Assembly (NCBI RefSeq): GCF_900590755.1
Contig: NZ_UUOC01000001.1
Location: 682,001 to 746,000 of the forward strand
Length of the DNA stretch: 64,000 nt
Direction of reading: 5' to 3'
Source of the DNA: Pseudomonas viridiflava
GTDB lineage: Bacteria; Pseudomonadota; Gammaproteobacteria; Pseudomonadales; Pseudomonadaceae
This document shows, piece by piece, positions 18,522 to 27,596 of this stretch. Below the pieces are notes generated by a model. The model made no database searches. It saw only the letters and a list, made by a program, of their open reading frames with translations, and was not told where the DNA came from. Position numbers and translations under genes: made by a program. The first letter of the stretch is position 1, and each line of letters begins with the position of its first letter.

Positions 18522-19856
18522 TCAGAATCCGGAAATCGGTTTCGGAATCGAGCCATCGCTAAAGCGCGACAGGCTGAATGCCTTTATATCGACGATGGGC
18601 GTCTCGCCTGTCACCAGATTGGCCATTAACCGCCCCGCCGCTGGCCCGATGCCGAAACCGTGACCGGAGAAGCCGGTGGCGATGAAAAAGCCCGGCACCG
18701 CGTCCACGGCGGAGATCACCGGCACCGCATCAGGGGTAACGTCGATCATGCCGCCCCAGCGCTGGGCGATGCGCACGTTGCTGAATATCGGGAAGGCTTT
18801 GGTCAGGCTCTCCAGCGCCCTGTTCGATTGACTGATAGACGGAACCGGATCAAGCACCCGGCGGTATTCAAAAGGGCTGGCTTCGTCCAGCGCCCAGCGT
18901 CGAGGCAGTACCGCTTCCTGGAAAAACCGCTGACCCAGACGCAGTGACAAGGACGCATGTTCATGCTTGAACGCTGGCCAGAACTGCCGCGCATGGCGAA
19001 ACAAATCCGGCACGATGTCGGCAATGTTCTCATGGCCTGAGGCGACGGTATAACCGCCGTCCTGGCGCTTGCGTACGGCAAAATCGTTGGCCCAGATCGC
19101 CGATTGCGGCCCGCCCTCCAGAGGCGTGGTGCGGATCACCGAATTGAGCACCTTCAATTGCGGCAGATGCACGCTCAGCGGCGAGCAGAACAGGCTGGAC
19201 CAGGCACCGCCCGCCAGCACCACCGACGAACAGGCGATGGGCCCACGCTCGGTGATGACGCCGCTGACCCGCCCCGCTGAGCGCTCGATCCCGCGCACCG
19301 CGCACTCGGTGAGAATAAACGCGCCCTTGGCCCTGGCCCCTTCGGCAATCGCCGGTGCTGCCTGTTGGGGCTCGGCGCGACCGTCATCCGGCGTATACAG
19401 CGCGCCTTTGACCTGCAGGCGATTAACCTCAGGCAAAAGACTGCCCAGCTCGGCACCGGACACCATCCGCGCGCTCACCGGGTAATCGTCCAGATTGCGT
19501 TTCCAGCGCTCGTGCTCTTCGTAGCTCTGGTCATCGGCGCAGGTGAACAGAATGCCTGCGCGGGTATAGCCGACATCCTTGCCGATGCGCGCTGCCAGAC
19601 CGTCCCACAATGGTAAGGCCTGAGCCATCAACGGCAGCTCCCGAGGGTCGCGACGGGAAATCCGTACCCAGCCCCAGTTGCGGCTGGATTGCTCATGGCC
19701 GATGCCGCCTTTTTCACACAGCGCCACCGTCAGGCCGCGCTCGGCCAACTCCAATGCCGTCGACACGCCAATGATTCCCCCACCGATCACCACTACATCC
19801 ACGCGATCAGGAAGCTGTTCATCACCCTGCACGGGTACCACCCGAGGCCCGGGCAT
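18522..19856 (-). CDS. FAD-dependent amine/amino-acid oxidoreductase (DAO family), copy 1
   Basis: This 444-residue flavoprotein has an N-terminal dinucleotide fold (VVVIGGGIIGVSTALELAERG) and the DAO-family C-terminal FAD segment FFIATGFSGHGFGIGPAAG. The HEQSSRNWGWVR motif near residue 55 is shared with the second copy at 21575, and the two proteins are similar throughout. DAO enzymes oxidise D-amino acids, N-methyl amino acids, polyamine conjugates or opines; the substrate is not known. Its ATG overlaps the stop of the SDR gene, so the pair is coupled. Confidence 0.87.
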   Translation of the reverse strand: MPGPRVVPVQGDEQLPDRVDVVVIGGGIIGVSTALELAERGLTVALCEKGGIGHEQSSRNWGWVRISRRDPRELPLMAQALPLWDGLAARIGKDVGYTRAGILFTCADDQSYEEHERWKRNLDDYPVSARMVSGAELGSLLPEVNRLQVKGALYTPDDGRAEPQQAAPAIAEGARAKGAFILTECAVRGIERSAGRVSGVITERGPIACSSVVLAGGAWSSLFCSPLSVHLPQLKVLNSVIRTTPLEGGPQSAIWANDFAVRKRQDGGYTVASGHENIADIVPDLFRHARQFWPAFKHEHASLSLRLGQRFFQEAVLPRRWALDEASPFEYRRVLDPVPSISQSNRALESLTKAFPIFSNVRIAQRWGGMIDVTPDAVPVISAVDAVPGFFIATGFSGHGFGIGPAAGRLMANLVTGETPIVDIKAFSLSRFSDGSIPKPISGF

Positions 19857-20554
19857 CAGTAGCTGTCATCCAGTTGGCAGTTGATATTCAACTCCGCAAC
19901 GCTGGCTTCGTTGGGCATGTCGAGCAAGGTGCCGATCAATAACGCCAGGTCGGCAGGGGCTGTCATTTGCGCGTCTTCACGGGTGCTCAAGCCTCGGGCC
20001 ATATCAGTGGCGACGAAGCCCGGACAAATCGCCGTGGCGCGAATACCCAGGTCCCAACCGCTGTGGCGCAGGCCGTGAGCCAGGCCCAGCGCGGCGAACT
20101 TGCTGACTGAATACAGGCTGGAAGCGGCGGACTTCACGCGTTTGCCCGACAGCGACGCCATGATGATCACCCGCCCCTTGCCGCTGACGCTCAAGGCACT
20201 CCATGCCGCCGCAGCGAGGCGACGCGGCGCTTTGACGTTGACGTCCAGCAGCGCGTCCATGTCCGCCTCGTCGGCTTCGACCACGGTTTTACGAATCATC
20301 AGACCCGCGTTGGCGACCACGGCATCGATCCGCCCGAAACGCTCCAGCGCGGCGGCAACCCATTGCGCTTCACCAGCGGTGTCGGTGGCATCGTAGGCCA
20401 CGACCTGCACCGAGTCGCTGTCGTGCCAGGGTGCCGCCGTCGGCGTGCGCATCCCCAGTGAAACGCTCCAGCCATTGCTCACCAGTTGCCTGGCAATCGC
20501 TTCACCAATCCCGCGATTGGCACCGGAAATCAGCGCGACGCGTTGTTGTTGCAT
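19856..20554 (-). CDS. Short-chain dehydrogenase/reductase (SDR)
   Basis: This 232-residue Rossmann oxidoreductase has the nucleotide-binding motif SGANRGIGEAIA, the NAG motif VVANAGL and the catalytic YSVSK. The length is that of classical SDRs. GAAGGAG lies upstream of the ATG. It is the first gene of a unit running through the FAD oxidoreductase towards the importer, and is divergent from the IclR gene. It probably reduces or oxidises an intermediate of the same pathway; the substrate is not deducible. Confidence 0.88.
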   Translation of the reverse strand: MQQQRVALISGANRGIGEAIARQLVSNGWSVSLGMRTPTAAPWHDSDSVQVVAYDATDTAGEAQWVAAALERFGRIDAVVANAGLMIRKTVVEADEADMDALLDVNVKAPRRLAAAAWSALSVSGKGRVIIMASLSGKRVKSAASSLYSVSKFAALGLAHGLRHSGWDLGIRATAICPGFVATDMARGLSTREDAQMTAPADLALLIGTLLDMPNEASVAELNINCQLDDSY

Positions 20555-20720
20555 GAGTGTTCTCCTTCAATTCAGTCAACTGTGCGGCCCTGGAAATACT
20601 CAAGGCTCGAAACTTGCAGAGCAATACCTGACCCGAGCCCGGCGACCATCACTGGCGGCACTGACGTCAGCCCAGGCTGAGCACGGGCCAGTCATCGCCT
20701 GTTTCCAGGGAGAGCCAGAC
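20555..20720. promoter_or_regulatory. Divergent SDR/IclR control region with a 10-bp perfect palindrome
   Basis: This 166-bp gap lies between divergent SDR and IclR genes. A perfect 10-bp palindrome, CTGACGTCAG, lies at 20661-20670 and could be part of an operator, although it is short enough to arise by chance. Confidence 0.3.
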
Positions 20721-21626
20721 ATGCGCCAAAGCGATTCATCTTCACCCAGAGTGCAACGTAGCAGTGATCGTTGCAGTACCCCTGGCACCCAAATGCTGGA
20801 CCGCTCCTTTGAGATCCTCCAGGCCATTGCCGCTCGTGGAGAACTGGGAGCCAGTATTGAAACCCTGAGCGCTGAAACCCAACTGAGCCGAGCAACCTTG
20901 TACCGTCTGCTCAAAGCCATGAAGTCCTACGGATTCGTGCGCCTGCCGCGTCTGCGCGGGCACTATTTTCTCGGCTACGAGCTGCTGTCCCTCGGTGCCC
21001 AGGCGGGCAATACCGGTGGTTTGCGAGAATACGCCCGGCCCGCGTTGATGCGGCTCTCGGAAACGTTTCAGGACAGCTTCTTTCTGTTCGTGCAGGACGG
21101 TTACTACGCCCTGTGTCTGGAAATCCAGGAGGGCCGCAACCCCACCAAAAGCTTTGCTCACTGCGTGGGCTCCCGGGTCCTCAGTGGCGTGGGCCAGGGC
21201 TCGCTGGCGTTGCTGAGCAACATGCCCAATGCCAAGCGCAACGAAATCCTCAACCACAACGCCCCACGCCTGCTGCGCGAGTACGGCATCACGGTGGAGC
21301 AAGTGCGCGAGGCGCTGGACCAGTTTCGGCGCCAGGGTTTTACCTGCGGGCTGAGTGACAAGATTCTTCCGCTGTACACCGGGGTCGCCGTTCCGATTCG
21401 AAACACTGAAGGCGAACTGATCGGGGCGTTGAGCAGCGCCCTGCTGACCTCGCGCCTGACCGAGCACTATCAGTTGCGGCTGGTGGGGGCCATGCAGCGC
21501 GAAGCCGATATCATTGCCCAACGCTTCAGCACGCCCCTCGAATTGACGGCAGGCCACCCCGAACAGCCGGGCACTCACCGGGCGAATCTCGAAAAACGAA
21601 ACGGTGTCGGGCTGACCAGCGGTTGA
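20721..21626 (+). CDS. IclR family transcriptional regulator
   Basis: From the ATG at 20721, preceded by AGGGAGAG, the protein is 301 residues. The N-terminal winged helix-turn-helix includes MLDRSFEILQAIAARGELGA and LSRATLYRLLKAMKSYGFV, and the C-terminal effector domain has GVGQGSLALLSNMP and VAVPIRNTEGELIGALSSAL. The open frame extends upstream to 20445 across the SDR promoter and start, which is not plausible coding sequence. It is the likely regulator of the SDR-FAD oxidoreductase-importer genes. Its 3' end overlaps the convergent second FAD oxidoreductase by 52 bp. Confidence 0.88.
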   Translation: MRQSDSSSPRVQRSSDRCSTPGTQMLDRSFEILQAIAARGELGASIETLSAETQLSRATLYRLLKAMKSYGFVRLPRLRGHYFLGYELLSLGAQAGNTGGLREYARPALMRLSETFQDSFFLFVQDGYYALCLEIQEGRNPTKSFAHCVGSRVLSGVGQGSLALLSNMPNAKRNEILNHNAPRLLREYGITVEQVREALDQFRRQGFTCGLSDKILPLYTGVAVPIRNTEGELIGALSSALLTSRLTEHYQLRLVGAMQREADIIAQRFSTPLELTAGHPEQPGTHRANLEKRNGVGLTSG

Positions 21627-22876
21627 TCGCCCGTGATCAGGTCGGCCATCAAGTGCCCGGCGCCGGGTCCGATCCCGAAACCATGCCCGGAAAATCCGGT
21701 GGCCAGGTAAAAGCCGGGAAGCGACGCCACCTCATCCATCACCGGGACGATGTCGGGTGTCACGTCGATCAGGCCTGCCCAGCGCTGCTCGATCTTCGCC
21801 CCGGCAAACACCGGAAACTGTTCGGCGATCATCTTCAGCGCCTGATCGAGAAAGGCGTCCACCGGCTTGGGGTCATAAAGGCGCTGGGTCTCGAACGGCG
21901 TCGGCTGATCGTTGTTCCAGCGACTTGGGGTGTTGATTTCCTGCCAGGTCTGGCCCGTCACCCGCAACCGGTACTCCTGATAATGGGCCTTGACCATCGG
22001 CAGAAAGTCCGGGAAGTAGCGGAAGCTGTCCGGGACCAGAGACGCGATATTGGTGTTGCGCATCGCGACGGTGTAGCCGCCGTCGGCGCGCTTTCTGAAG
22101 GACATTTTTTCCGTCGCCACGGCACAGTCCGGGCCACCCGCTATAGGCCCGGTGCGCATCACCGACCCCAGCACTTTGAGTTGTGGCAGCCGAATGCCCA
22201 GGTTGCGACAGAACAGACTCGACCATGCGCCGGCCGCCAGCACAACGGTCTTACACTTGATCTCGCCCAACTCGGTGATCACCGAACTGACCCGCCCCGC
22301 CTCGGTTTCAACGCCTCGGGCGGCGCAGCGGGTGAAAATTTCAGCGCCCAGCGCGCGGGCACCCTGGGCGATGGCGGCCGTGGCGATGTCCGGTTCGGCG
22401 CGGCCATCAGTGGCGGTGTACAGCGCGCCTTTCCAGGACGGCGGCGCCTTGCCAGCCAAACGGGCGTCAATCTGCGCGGTATCGAGCCACTCGGCCTCGA
22501 TGCCCATGGGTTTGGCTTCCTTGAGCCAGGCTACTTTTGCAGCGATTTCCTGCTCGGATTCGCAGGCATAGAGAATTCCGGCCCGGGTAAAGCCGGTGTC
22601 GTGTTTGAGGCGGCGGGCCCAGCTGTCCCAGAGCTTCAGGCTGGCGATGGCCAACGGGATCTCGGCCACGTCACGGCCCATGGTCCGCACCCAGCCCCAA
22701 TTGCGTGAGGACTGTTCGTGGGCGATGCCGCTCTTTTCCACCAGCACCACCGAAACACCGCGCTCGGCCAGAAAATAGGCGGTACACACCCCGACAATCC
22801 CCCCGCCGATGATGACCACGTCGGCGCTTTGGGGCAGTGATTGATCGCTGTCGACTTGCGAGATATGCGGGTACAT
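21575..22876 (-). CDS. FAD-dependent amine/amino-acid oxidoreductase (DAO family), copy 2
   Basis: This 433-residue paralogue of the enzyme at 18522 has the dinucleotide motif VVIIGGGIVGVCTAYFLAERG, HEQSSRNWGWVR and FYLATGFSGHGFGIGPGAG. AGGA lies 6 bases before the ATG at 22876; another ATG two codons upstream is possible, and the frame extends to 22966 without support. It has its own promoter region and converges on the IclR gene. Two related oxidoreductases on each side of one regulator suggest different substrates or two steps of the same pathway. Confidence 0.85.
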   Translation of the reverse strand: MYPHISQVDSDQSLPQSADVVIIGGGIVGVCTAYFLAERGVSVVLVEKSGIAHEQSSRNWGWVRTMGRDVAEIPLAIASLKLWDSWARRLKHDTGFTRAGILYACESEQEIAAKVAWLKEAKPMGIEAEWLDTAQIDARLAGKAPPSWKGALYTATDGRAEPDIATAAIAQGARALGAEIFTRCAARGVETEAGRVSSVITELGEIKCKTVVLAAGAWSSLFCRNLGIRLPQLKVLGSVMRTGPIAGGPDCAVATEKMSFRKRADGGYTVAMRNTNIASLVPDSFRYFPDFLPMVKAHYQEYRLRVTGQTWQEINTPSRWNNDQPTPFETQRLYDPKPVDAFLDQALKMIAEQFPVFAGAKIEQRWAGLIDVTPDIVPVMDEVASLPGFYLATGFSGHGFGIGPGAGHLMADLITGDQPLVSPTPFRFSRFAR

Positions 22877-23651
22877 GGCCATTCCTGCGGCGGTCGTTAC
22901 CCAAGGTTTACCCCGTGAGGAAAACAGCGGCAAGCATCGACACCGCAAAAGCGGCCATGCTCTCACATGGTGAGATCACGCCAGTGACACGCACCCGTAA
23001 GAGTTGCCGAAGGCTGCGAACAACGGCGTGTCAGACAAACCGCCATCGCGGCCTCGCAGTGCTTATGTGCGCCTACAAAACCGAGGTGTGCCCGGGCTGT
23101 GGAATTGGGTACAGGACAGCGCATGTATAACGATTCGCTATTTAAAAACTAGTTAGCCAACAAACTAAGTCATGTAAAAACTGCATGTTTTAAAAATACC
23201 AATACCCCAACGGAATCACACGATTCACTTAATAACTTTTTAGTAGCGTTAAGCCGATTTGACTGATTATCAGATTTACTCCATTACAACTGGCGATAAA
23301 GCATTTAGCTGCTAGCGTTGCTTAAGTACTTACACGGCCCAGTTAGCCCAGAGCGACATTTTCGCTCCAGAACAGCATCGCCCTGTTATTCAAGCTCCGA
23401 ACCCGGGATTGGGTCCCCGACCCGATCCACGGGCTATCGCAAGCTGGAGCATAAGCCGCTCTTCGCCATCGAGAGCAACTACAGCTAAACCTCAACCACG
23501 CGCTATGGGTGGTCCGGAGGCCATCTATAACACCGCTACGGTCTCGAATCGCCTGAAGTCAATAACTGGACCTTGCGCATGTAATAAGTCAGTCAGTGTT
23601 GAGCATGCGCCAGACACCTGACATCCCCAACCCAAAAACGAGAAACATACG
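22877..23651. other. Long intergenic region: REP relic, AT-rich core, cluster of hairpins
   Basis: No convincing gene is seen in these roughly 775 bp. A degenerate REP-like segment (TTGCCGAAGGCTGCGAA) lies near 22993-23009. From about 23120 to 23340 the sequence is clearly AT-rich compared with its surroundings. Then three closely spaced hairpins follow: 23351-23367 (6-bp stem), 23371-23387 (5-bp stem) and 23406-23428 (10-bp stem with one wobble, 3-base loop). None is followed by a T-run on the plus strand. A structured RNA is possible but unproven. Confidence 0.4.
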
Positions 23652-24326
23652 ATGAAACTGCCGCTGCTCAATACGTTGTTGTGCTGTGCCATCTTCGGGC
23701 TGGGCGGTTGTGCCAGCTCGCAGGTCGACCCCAGTCATTATTCCGGCTTTCTGAAGGATTACAGCCAACTCAAGCCCGCCGAAAGCGCGAGCGGTGCGCC
23801 GGTCATGCGCTGGATCGACCCGGACGTGAAATTCGATAAATACACCCGCGTTTATATCGAACCCAGCCAGTTCTATCCGCAACCTCAGCCAACGGGCGTG
23901 ATCTCTGCGCAGGCGCTGCAATCAATCACCCGTTATTTCGACACAGCCCTCAAGCGTGAGCTGAGCAAGAACATGACGCTGGCCCAGGGACCGGGCCCCG
24001 ACACCATCGTCGTGCGCCCGGCGATCACCGCTGTGGCCACCAGCACCGAGGGGCTCAAGCCCTATGAAGTCATTCCCATTGCTCTGGTGGCTGCAGCGGT
24101 GAACACTGCTGCAGGCGGGCGCGATCAGAACGTCGAGATCGCCACCGAGGCTGCATTCCTTGATGCGCAGACCAATAAGGTGCTGGCCCAGGTGGTGCGC
24201 AAGGGCAGCGGCGAACCCTTGGAAAACGACCAGACGCAACTGACTCTGGACGACGTCAAACCGGTCCTCGACGGCTGGGCCAACGACATGCGCCTGAGCT
24301 ACGAAAAACTCAAGACCGGACGCTAG
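23652..24326 (+). CDS. DUF3313 outer-membrane lipoprotein
   Basis: This 224-residue protein has a lipoprotein signal peptide ending in the lipobox LGGC near residue 20, then the DUF3313 body, including the start segment SGFLKDYSQLKP and the RWIDPDVKFDKYTRVYIEP segment. The residue after the lipid cysteine is Ala, which predicts outer-membrane sorting. Function is unknown. It is a single-gene unit, flanked by the hairpin region and by a REP array. Confidence 0.83.
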   Translation: MKLPLLNTLLCCAIFGLGGCASSQVDPSHYSGFLKDYSQLKPAESASGAPVMRWIDPDVKFDKYTRVYIEPSQFYPQPQPTGVISAQALQSITRYFDTALKRELSKNMTLAQGPGPDTIVVRPAITAVATSTEGLKPYEVIPIALVAAAVNTAAGGRDQNVEIATEAAFLDAQTNKVLAQVVRKGSGEPLENDQTQLTLDDVKPVLDGWANDMRLSYEKLKTGR

Positions 24327-24477
24327 TCAGTCGAGCCGCAGCGGTATGCCCGGAATGCAAAGCAGATCCGATGAGCATTCGCGAAGACACCGCCGGGTCG
24401 CACCGCCAGATCGGCGAGGACGTTTTGGGCCAGGATGTCGTCATCCGACAGATCCTTCTGGCGTCAGACAGACCGCA

Positions 24478-25320
24478 TGATCGTTCATCGTCGGAATGCC
24501 GCCCAGACCAAGCTCACTCAGACGATCACCAAACCTGTGGGAGATTCAATGTTGGCTTGCAATGCACTTTCCAGTGGGACCGGCTTTAGCCGGGAAGGCG
24601 GCATTTCAGACAGTAAAGATGGGGTGGATGTACTGGCCTCTTCCCGGCTAAAGCGGAGCGCCGCCCGGCCGGTCCCACATGAAAACGCGTCTGTGTGAGC
24701 GGTGCTTGCCCGAAATGCAGCCGATGCGGTCCATCAGGCAGACCGCGTCATCGTTCATCGTCGGAATGCCGCCCAGACCAAGCGCGCTACAGACGATCAC
24801 CGAACCTGTGGGAATTCTATGTTGGCCTGCAATGCACTTTCCAGTGGGACCGGCTTTAGCCGGGAATGCAGCATTTCAGACAGTGAAGATGGGGCGGATG
24901 TACTGGCCTCTTCCCGGCTAAAGCGGAGCGCCGCCCGGCCGGTCCCACATGAAAACGCGTCTGTGTGAGCGAGGCTTGCCCGCGAAGCAGCTGATGCGGT
25001 CCATCTGGCATACCGCGCCATCGTTCATCGTCGGAGTGCCGCCCAGACCAAGCGCGCTACAGACGATCATCGAACCTGTGGGAGATTCTATGTTGGCCTG
25101 CAATGCACTTTCCAGTGGGACCGGCTTTAGCCGGGAAGGCGGCATTTCAGACAGTAAACATGGGGTGGATGTACTGGCCTCTTCCCGGCTAAAGCCGGTC
25201 CCACATGAAAGCGCATCTGTGGGAGCGGTGCTTGCCCGCGATACGGCCGCCTCGGTCCATCAGGCAGACCGCATTACCGTTGATCGTCGGAATGCCGCCC
25301 AGACCAGGCTCACGCCTACA
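24478..25320. repeat. Tandem array of REP-containing units, about 270-bp period, three to four copies
   Basis: The landmark TCGTCGGAATGCCGCCCAGA recurs near 24490, 24760, 25030 (with one change) and 25290, and GTTGGC occurs at 24551, 24821 and 25092, spacing 270 and 271 bp. Each unit carries an inverted pair of the 'GGGACCGGCTTTAGCCGGG' family, some right arms having the insertion-like variant AAGCGGAGCGCCGCCCGGCC, plus a copy related to the 'GAGGCTTGCCCGCGA' family. It fills the 1065-bp gap between the DUF3313 and GntR genes. Confidence 0.88.
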
Positions 25321-25391
25321 GACGGATACCGAATGCATGTGCGAATTCGCCCGCGAATGCGGTGCCCAAACAATGCGCCCCACTACCCAAC

Positions 25392-26162
25392 TCAGCGTAT
25401 CTCGTTGACGTACATGAAGTGCTCAGTGCTGACCCGCTGGTGGGTCATCATTACCGGGGTGGCGGCCTGGTCGAAGGAGACCGCATCAATGATCATCAGC
25501 GCATGAGGTGCGGTCAGTTCCAGCAACAGGCAATCCTCTTCATTGGCCAGCCCGGCGGTCAATTGCTCGCGCACCGCCGCTACTCTCAGGCCGTACTGAT
25601 CCAGCAGAAAGCGATAAAGCAACTCCGGCAATTCTTCAGGGCCGGGGAAGTTCGGCACCTTGCAGGCAACCACGGTGAAGCGTTCGTGCATCGCCGCCAC
25701 GCCGTCGATACTGCGCAAGCGGTGCAGGCGATAGACCGGACTGCCCTCTTCGATCAGCAATTTCTCAGCGTCAAATGCCGTCGCCTCGCCGAGTTGGTAA
25801 TCCAGCAACGAGGTGCGCGACTTGAGCAGCGCGCCTTCCTTATTGTGCAAACGGAAATACTGGAAGAAATAACGCAGGTTGTGCAACGGCGCCCAGCCGG
25901 TTACCACCGTGCCGGTTTTGCGGCGGCGCATGAGCATGCCTTCTGAGACCAGTTCGGCCAGAGCCCGGCGGACGGTGCCGACTGACACGCCGAAATCATT
26001 GGCCAGGGCATTTTCGCTGGGGATCACCGTGCCGCTGGTCCATTCACCGAGAAGAATGGCCTCCGAGATATGCCGCTTGACCACTTCATACAGGGGCACG
26101 CTGTCGTGCTCGCTCAATCGCGTGAAGCCACCAGACGCAACTGGCGCAATGCTATCGGTCAT
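25392..26162 (-). CDS. GntR family regulator with UTRA domain (HutC subfamily)
   Basis: From the ATG at 26162, with AAGGA upstream, the protein is 256 residues. The N-terminal winged helix has VPLYEVVKRHISEAILLGEW and IPSENALANDFGVSVGTVRR. The C-terminal UTRA ligand domain includes VYRLHRLRSIDGVAAMHERF and a final VMMTHQRVSTEHFMYVNEIR. HutC-type regulators are usually repressors released by the substrate of the adjacent pathway. It is divergent from the M20-ABC operon and is the clear candidate for its control. Confidence 0.9.
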   Translation of the reverse strand: MTDSIAPVASGGFTRLSEHDSVPLYEVVKRHISEAILLGEWTSGTVIPSENALANDFGVSVGTVRRALAELVSEGMLMRRRKTGTVVTGWAPLHNLRYFFQYFRLHNKEGALLKSRTSLLDYQLGEATAFDAEKLLIEEGSPVYRLHRLRSIDGVAAMHERFTVVACKVPNFPGPEELPELLYRFLLDQYGLRVAAVREQLTAGLANEEDCLLLELTAPHALMIIDAVSFDQAATPVMMTHQRVSTEHFMYVNEIR

Positions 26163-26197
26163 CTTTTTTCCTTGACGGGCCACGCCGTGATACTTAA

Positions 26198-26212
26198 CTA
26201 TAAACTATATAG
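26198..26212. promoter_or_regulatory. Candidate GntR operator (inverted repeat CTATA-N5-TATAG)
   Basis: In the 68-bp gap between the divergent GntR and M20 genes, the sequence CTATAAACTATATAG is an inverted repeat with 5-base arms around a 5-base centre, a size and AT-rich character common in GntR/HutC operators. It lies close to the start of the M20 gene, where a bound repressor could block both promoters. The assignment is inference. Confidence 0.45.
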
Positions 26213-26230
26213 AAATACAGCGAGAACAGA

Positions 26231-27502
26231 ATGACGACGAATGCAGGGCTGCAACAGGCACTCAAGTCGATCGAGACGGATCATGATTCGATGATTGATG
26301 ATCTGCAACGCATGATCGCAGTGGATACCTGCTTTCCACCGGGTGCGGGCTATGGCGCTTTTGCCGACCTGATGGAGACGCTGGTAGCGCCGCTGGGTCT
26401 GCAAACCCGACGCGTCACGGTGCCCGAAGACTTGTGGCAGACCCGCAGCGGCGAGGCTTATGGTGAGCGCATCAACCTGATCGCCCGGCAACCCGGTGAA
26501 CAGGAAGTCTGCAGCCTGTATTTTCACGTCGACACCGTGCCGCCAGGCGATGGCTGGACCCAGCCGCCACTGCAACTGAGCGAAGTCGACGGCAAGTTGA
26601 TCGGGCGTGGCACTGCCGACATGAAAGGCAGCGTTGCTGCCACCCTCGCCGCGCTGCGTGCTGCGCAACGTTTCAATCTGCCGCTGCGTTATTGCCCGTC
26701 GTTGTTGCTGTGCACGGATGAGGAAGGCGGCCTGTACCCTGGCATCCGCTATCTGGCTGAGCAGCAACTGGTCGAGGGTCATATCCTGAGTTTCAACGGC
26801 GGTGCGGCCCCGCGTATCTGGGCGGGATGTTTTGGCAGCATCGACCTGAAGATCACCGTCAAAGGCCGCTCGTCCCATTCCGGCGAGCCAGTCAGCGCCA
26901 TCAATGCCATCGAACAAAGCCTGCCGCTGCTCAACGCGCTGCACAGTCTGAAAAATCAGGTGCAGCAGAGAGCCTGGCCAATGCCAGCGCCACCTCATTA
27001 CAACGGCGCGCCGCTGATTTCACGGATGACCCTGGCCGCAGCCCACGGTGGCAGCAAAGGTTCCACGGTACCTGCGCAGTTCGAAATTCTGATCAATCGC
27101 CGTTACGCGCCGCAGGAGCCGTTCGAGCAGGTCATGGCCGAGCTGCAGAACTGCATCGACACCGCCATGGCCGATACCGAAGCCCTGTCCGTCGAGCATG
27201 AAGTAATCGGCCATCTCGCGCCTGTCGCCGACCCCACCGGCCCACACTGGCCGAGCTGGCAGGCCGCACTGGGCGTAGGTTTTGGCTTCACTGCCGAGCA
27301 GTTTCAATGCTACGGCTCGTCGAGCAGTTCGGACATGGGCTGGGTGCAGCAAGCCGGGATTCAGGAAATCCTGCTCGGTGGCCTGATCCGCCCGGAGAGC
27401 CGAATCCATGCCGCTGACGAATACACCACACGCGACGATCTGGTCGCCCTGGCGCAATCGATCCTGGCTTATCTGGCGGCTGATTTCACACCGCCTGACT
27501 GA
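26231..27502 (+). CDS. M20 family metallohydrolase (ArgE/DapE/CPG2 type)
   Basis: This 423-residue enzyme has the canonical dinuclear zinc ligands of M20: YFHVDTVPPGDGW, GRGTADMKG, and the acidic pair in CTDEEGG, followed by a lid domain with GRSSHSGEPVSAINAIE and a final ligand region containing IHAADEY. M20 enzymes remove acyl groups from amino acids or cleave short peptides. It is the first gene of an operon with a peptide-type ABC importer, so it probably cleaves the imported compound in the cytoplasm. Confidence 0.88.
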   Translation: MTTNAGLQQALKSIETDHDSMIDDLQRMIAVDTCFPPGAGYGAFADLMETLVAPLGLQTRRVTVPEDLWQTRSGEAYGERINLIARQPGEQEVCSLYFHVDTVPPGDGWTQPPLQLSEVDGKLIGRGTADMKGSVAATLAALRAAQRFNLPLRYCPSLLLCTDEEGGLYPGIRYLAEQQLVEGHILSFNGGAAPRIWAGCFGSIDLKITVKGRSSHSGEPVSAINAIEQSLPLLNALHSLKNQVQQRAWPMPAPPHYNGAPLISRMTLAAAHGGSKGSTVPAQFEILINRRYAPQEPFEQVMAELQNCIDTAMADTEALSVEHEVIGHLAPVADPTGPHWPSWQAALGVGFGFTAEQFQCYGSSSSSDMGWVQQAGIQEILLGGLIRPESRIHAADEYTTRDDLVALAQSILAYLAADFTPPD

Positions 27503-27596
27503 TCACTGTCAGCCCCGCAGACCGGCATCAAAGACTGGTTAACGGCTATCTTATCTGGCTGCCCCACTCCCACTCATTGCTAAGTGAAGTATCGCC

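Noticed and set aside
20445..20720. Upstream extension of the IclR frame by 92 codons
   Set aside because: It would cross the SDR start and promoter on the opposite strand, lacks a ribosome-binding site, and the IclR family does not have such an N-terminal extension; the ATG at 20721 has AGGGAGAG.
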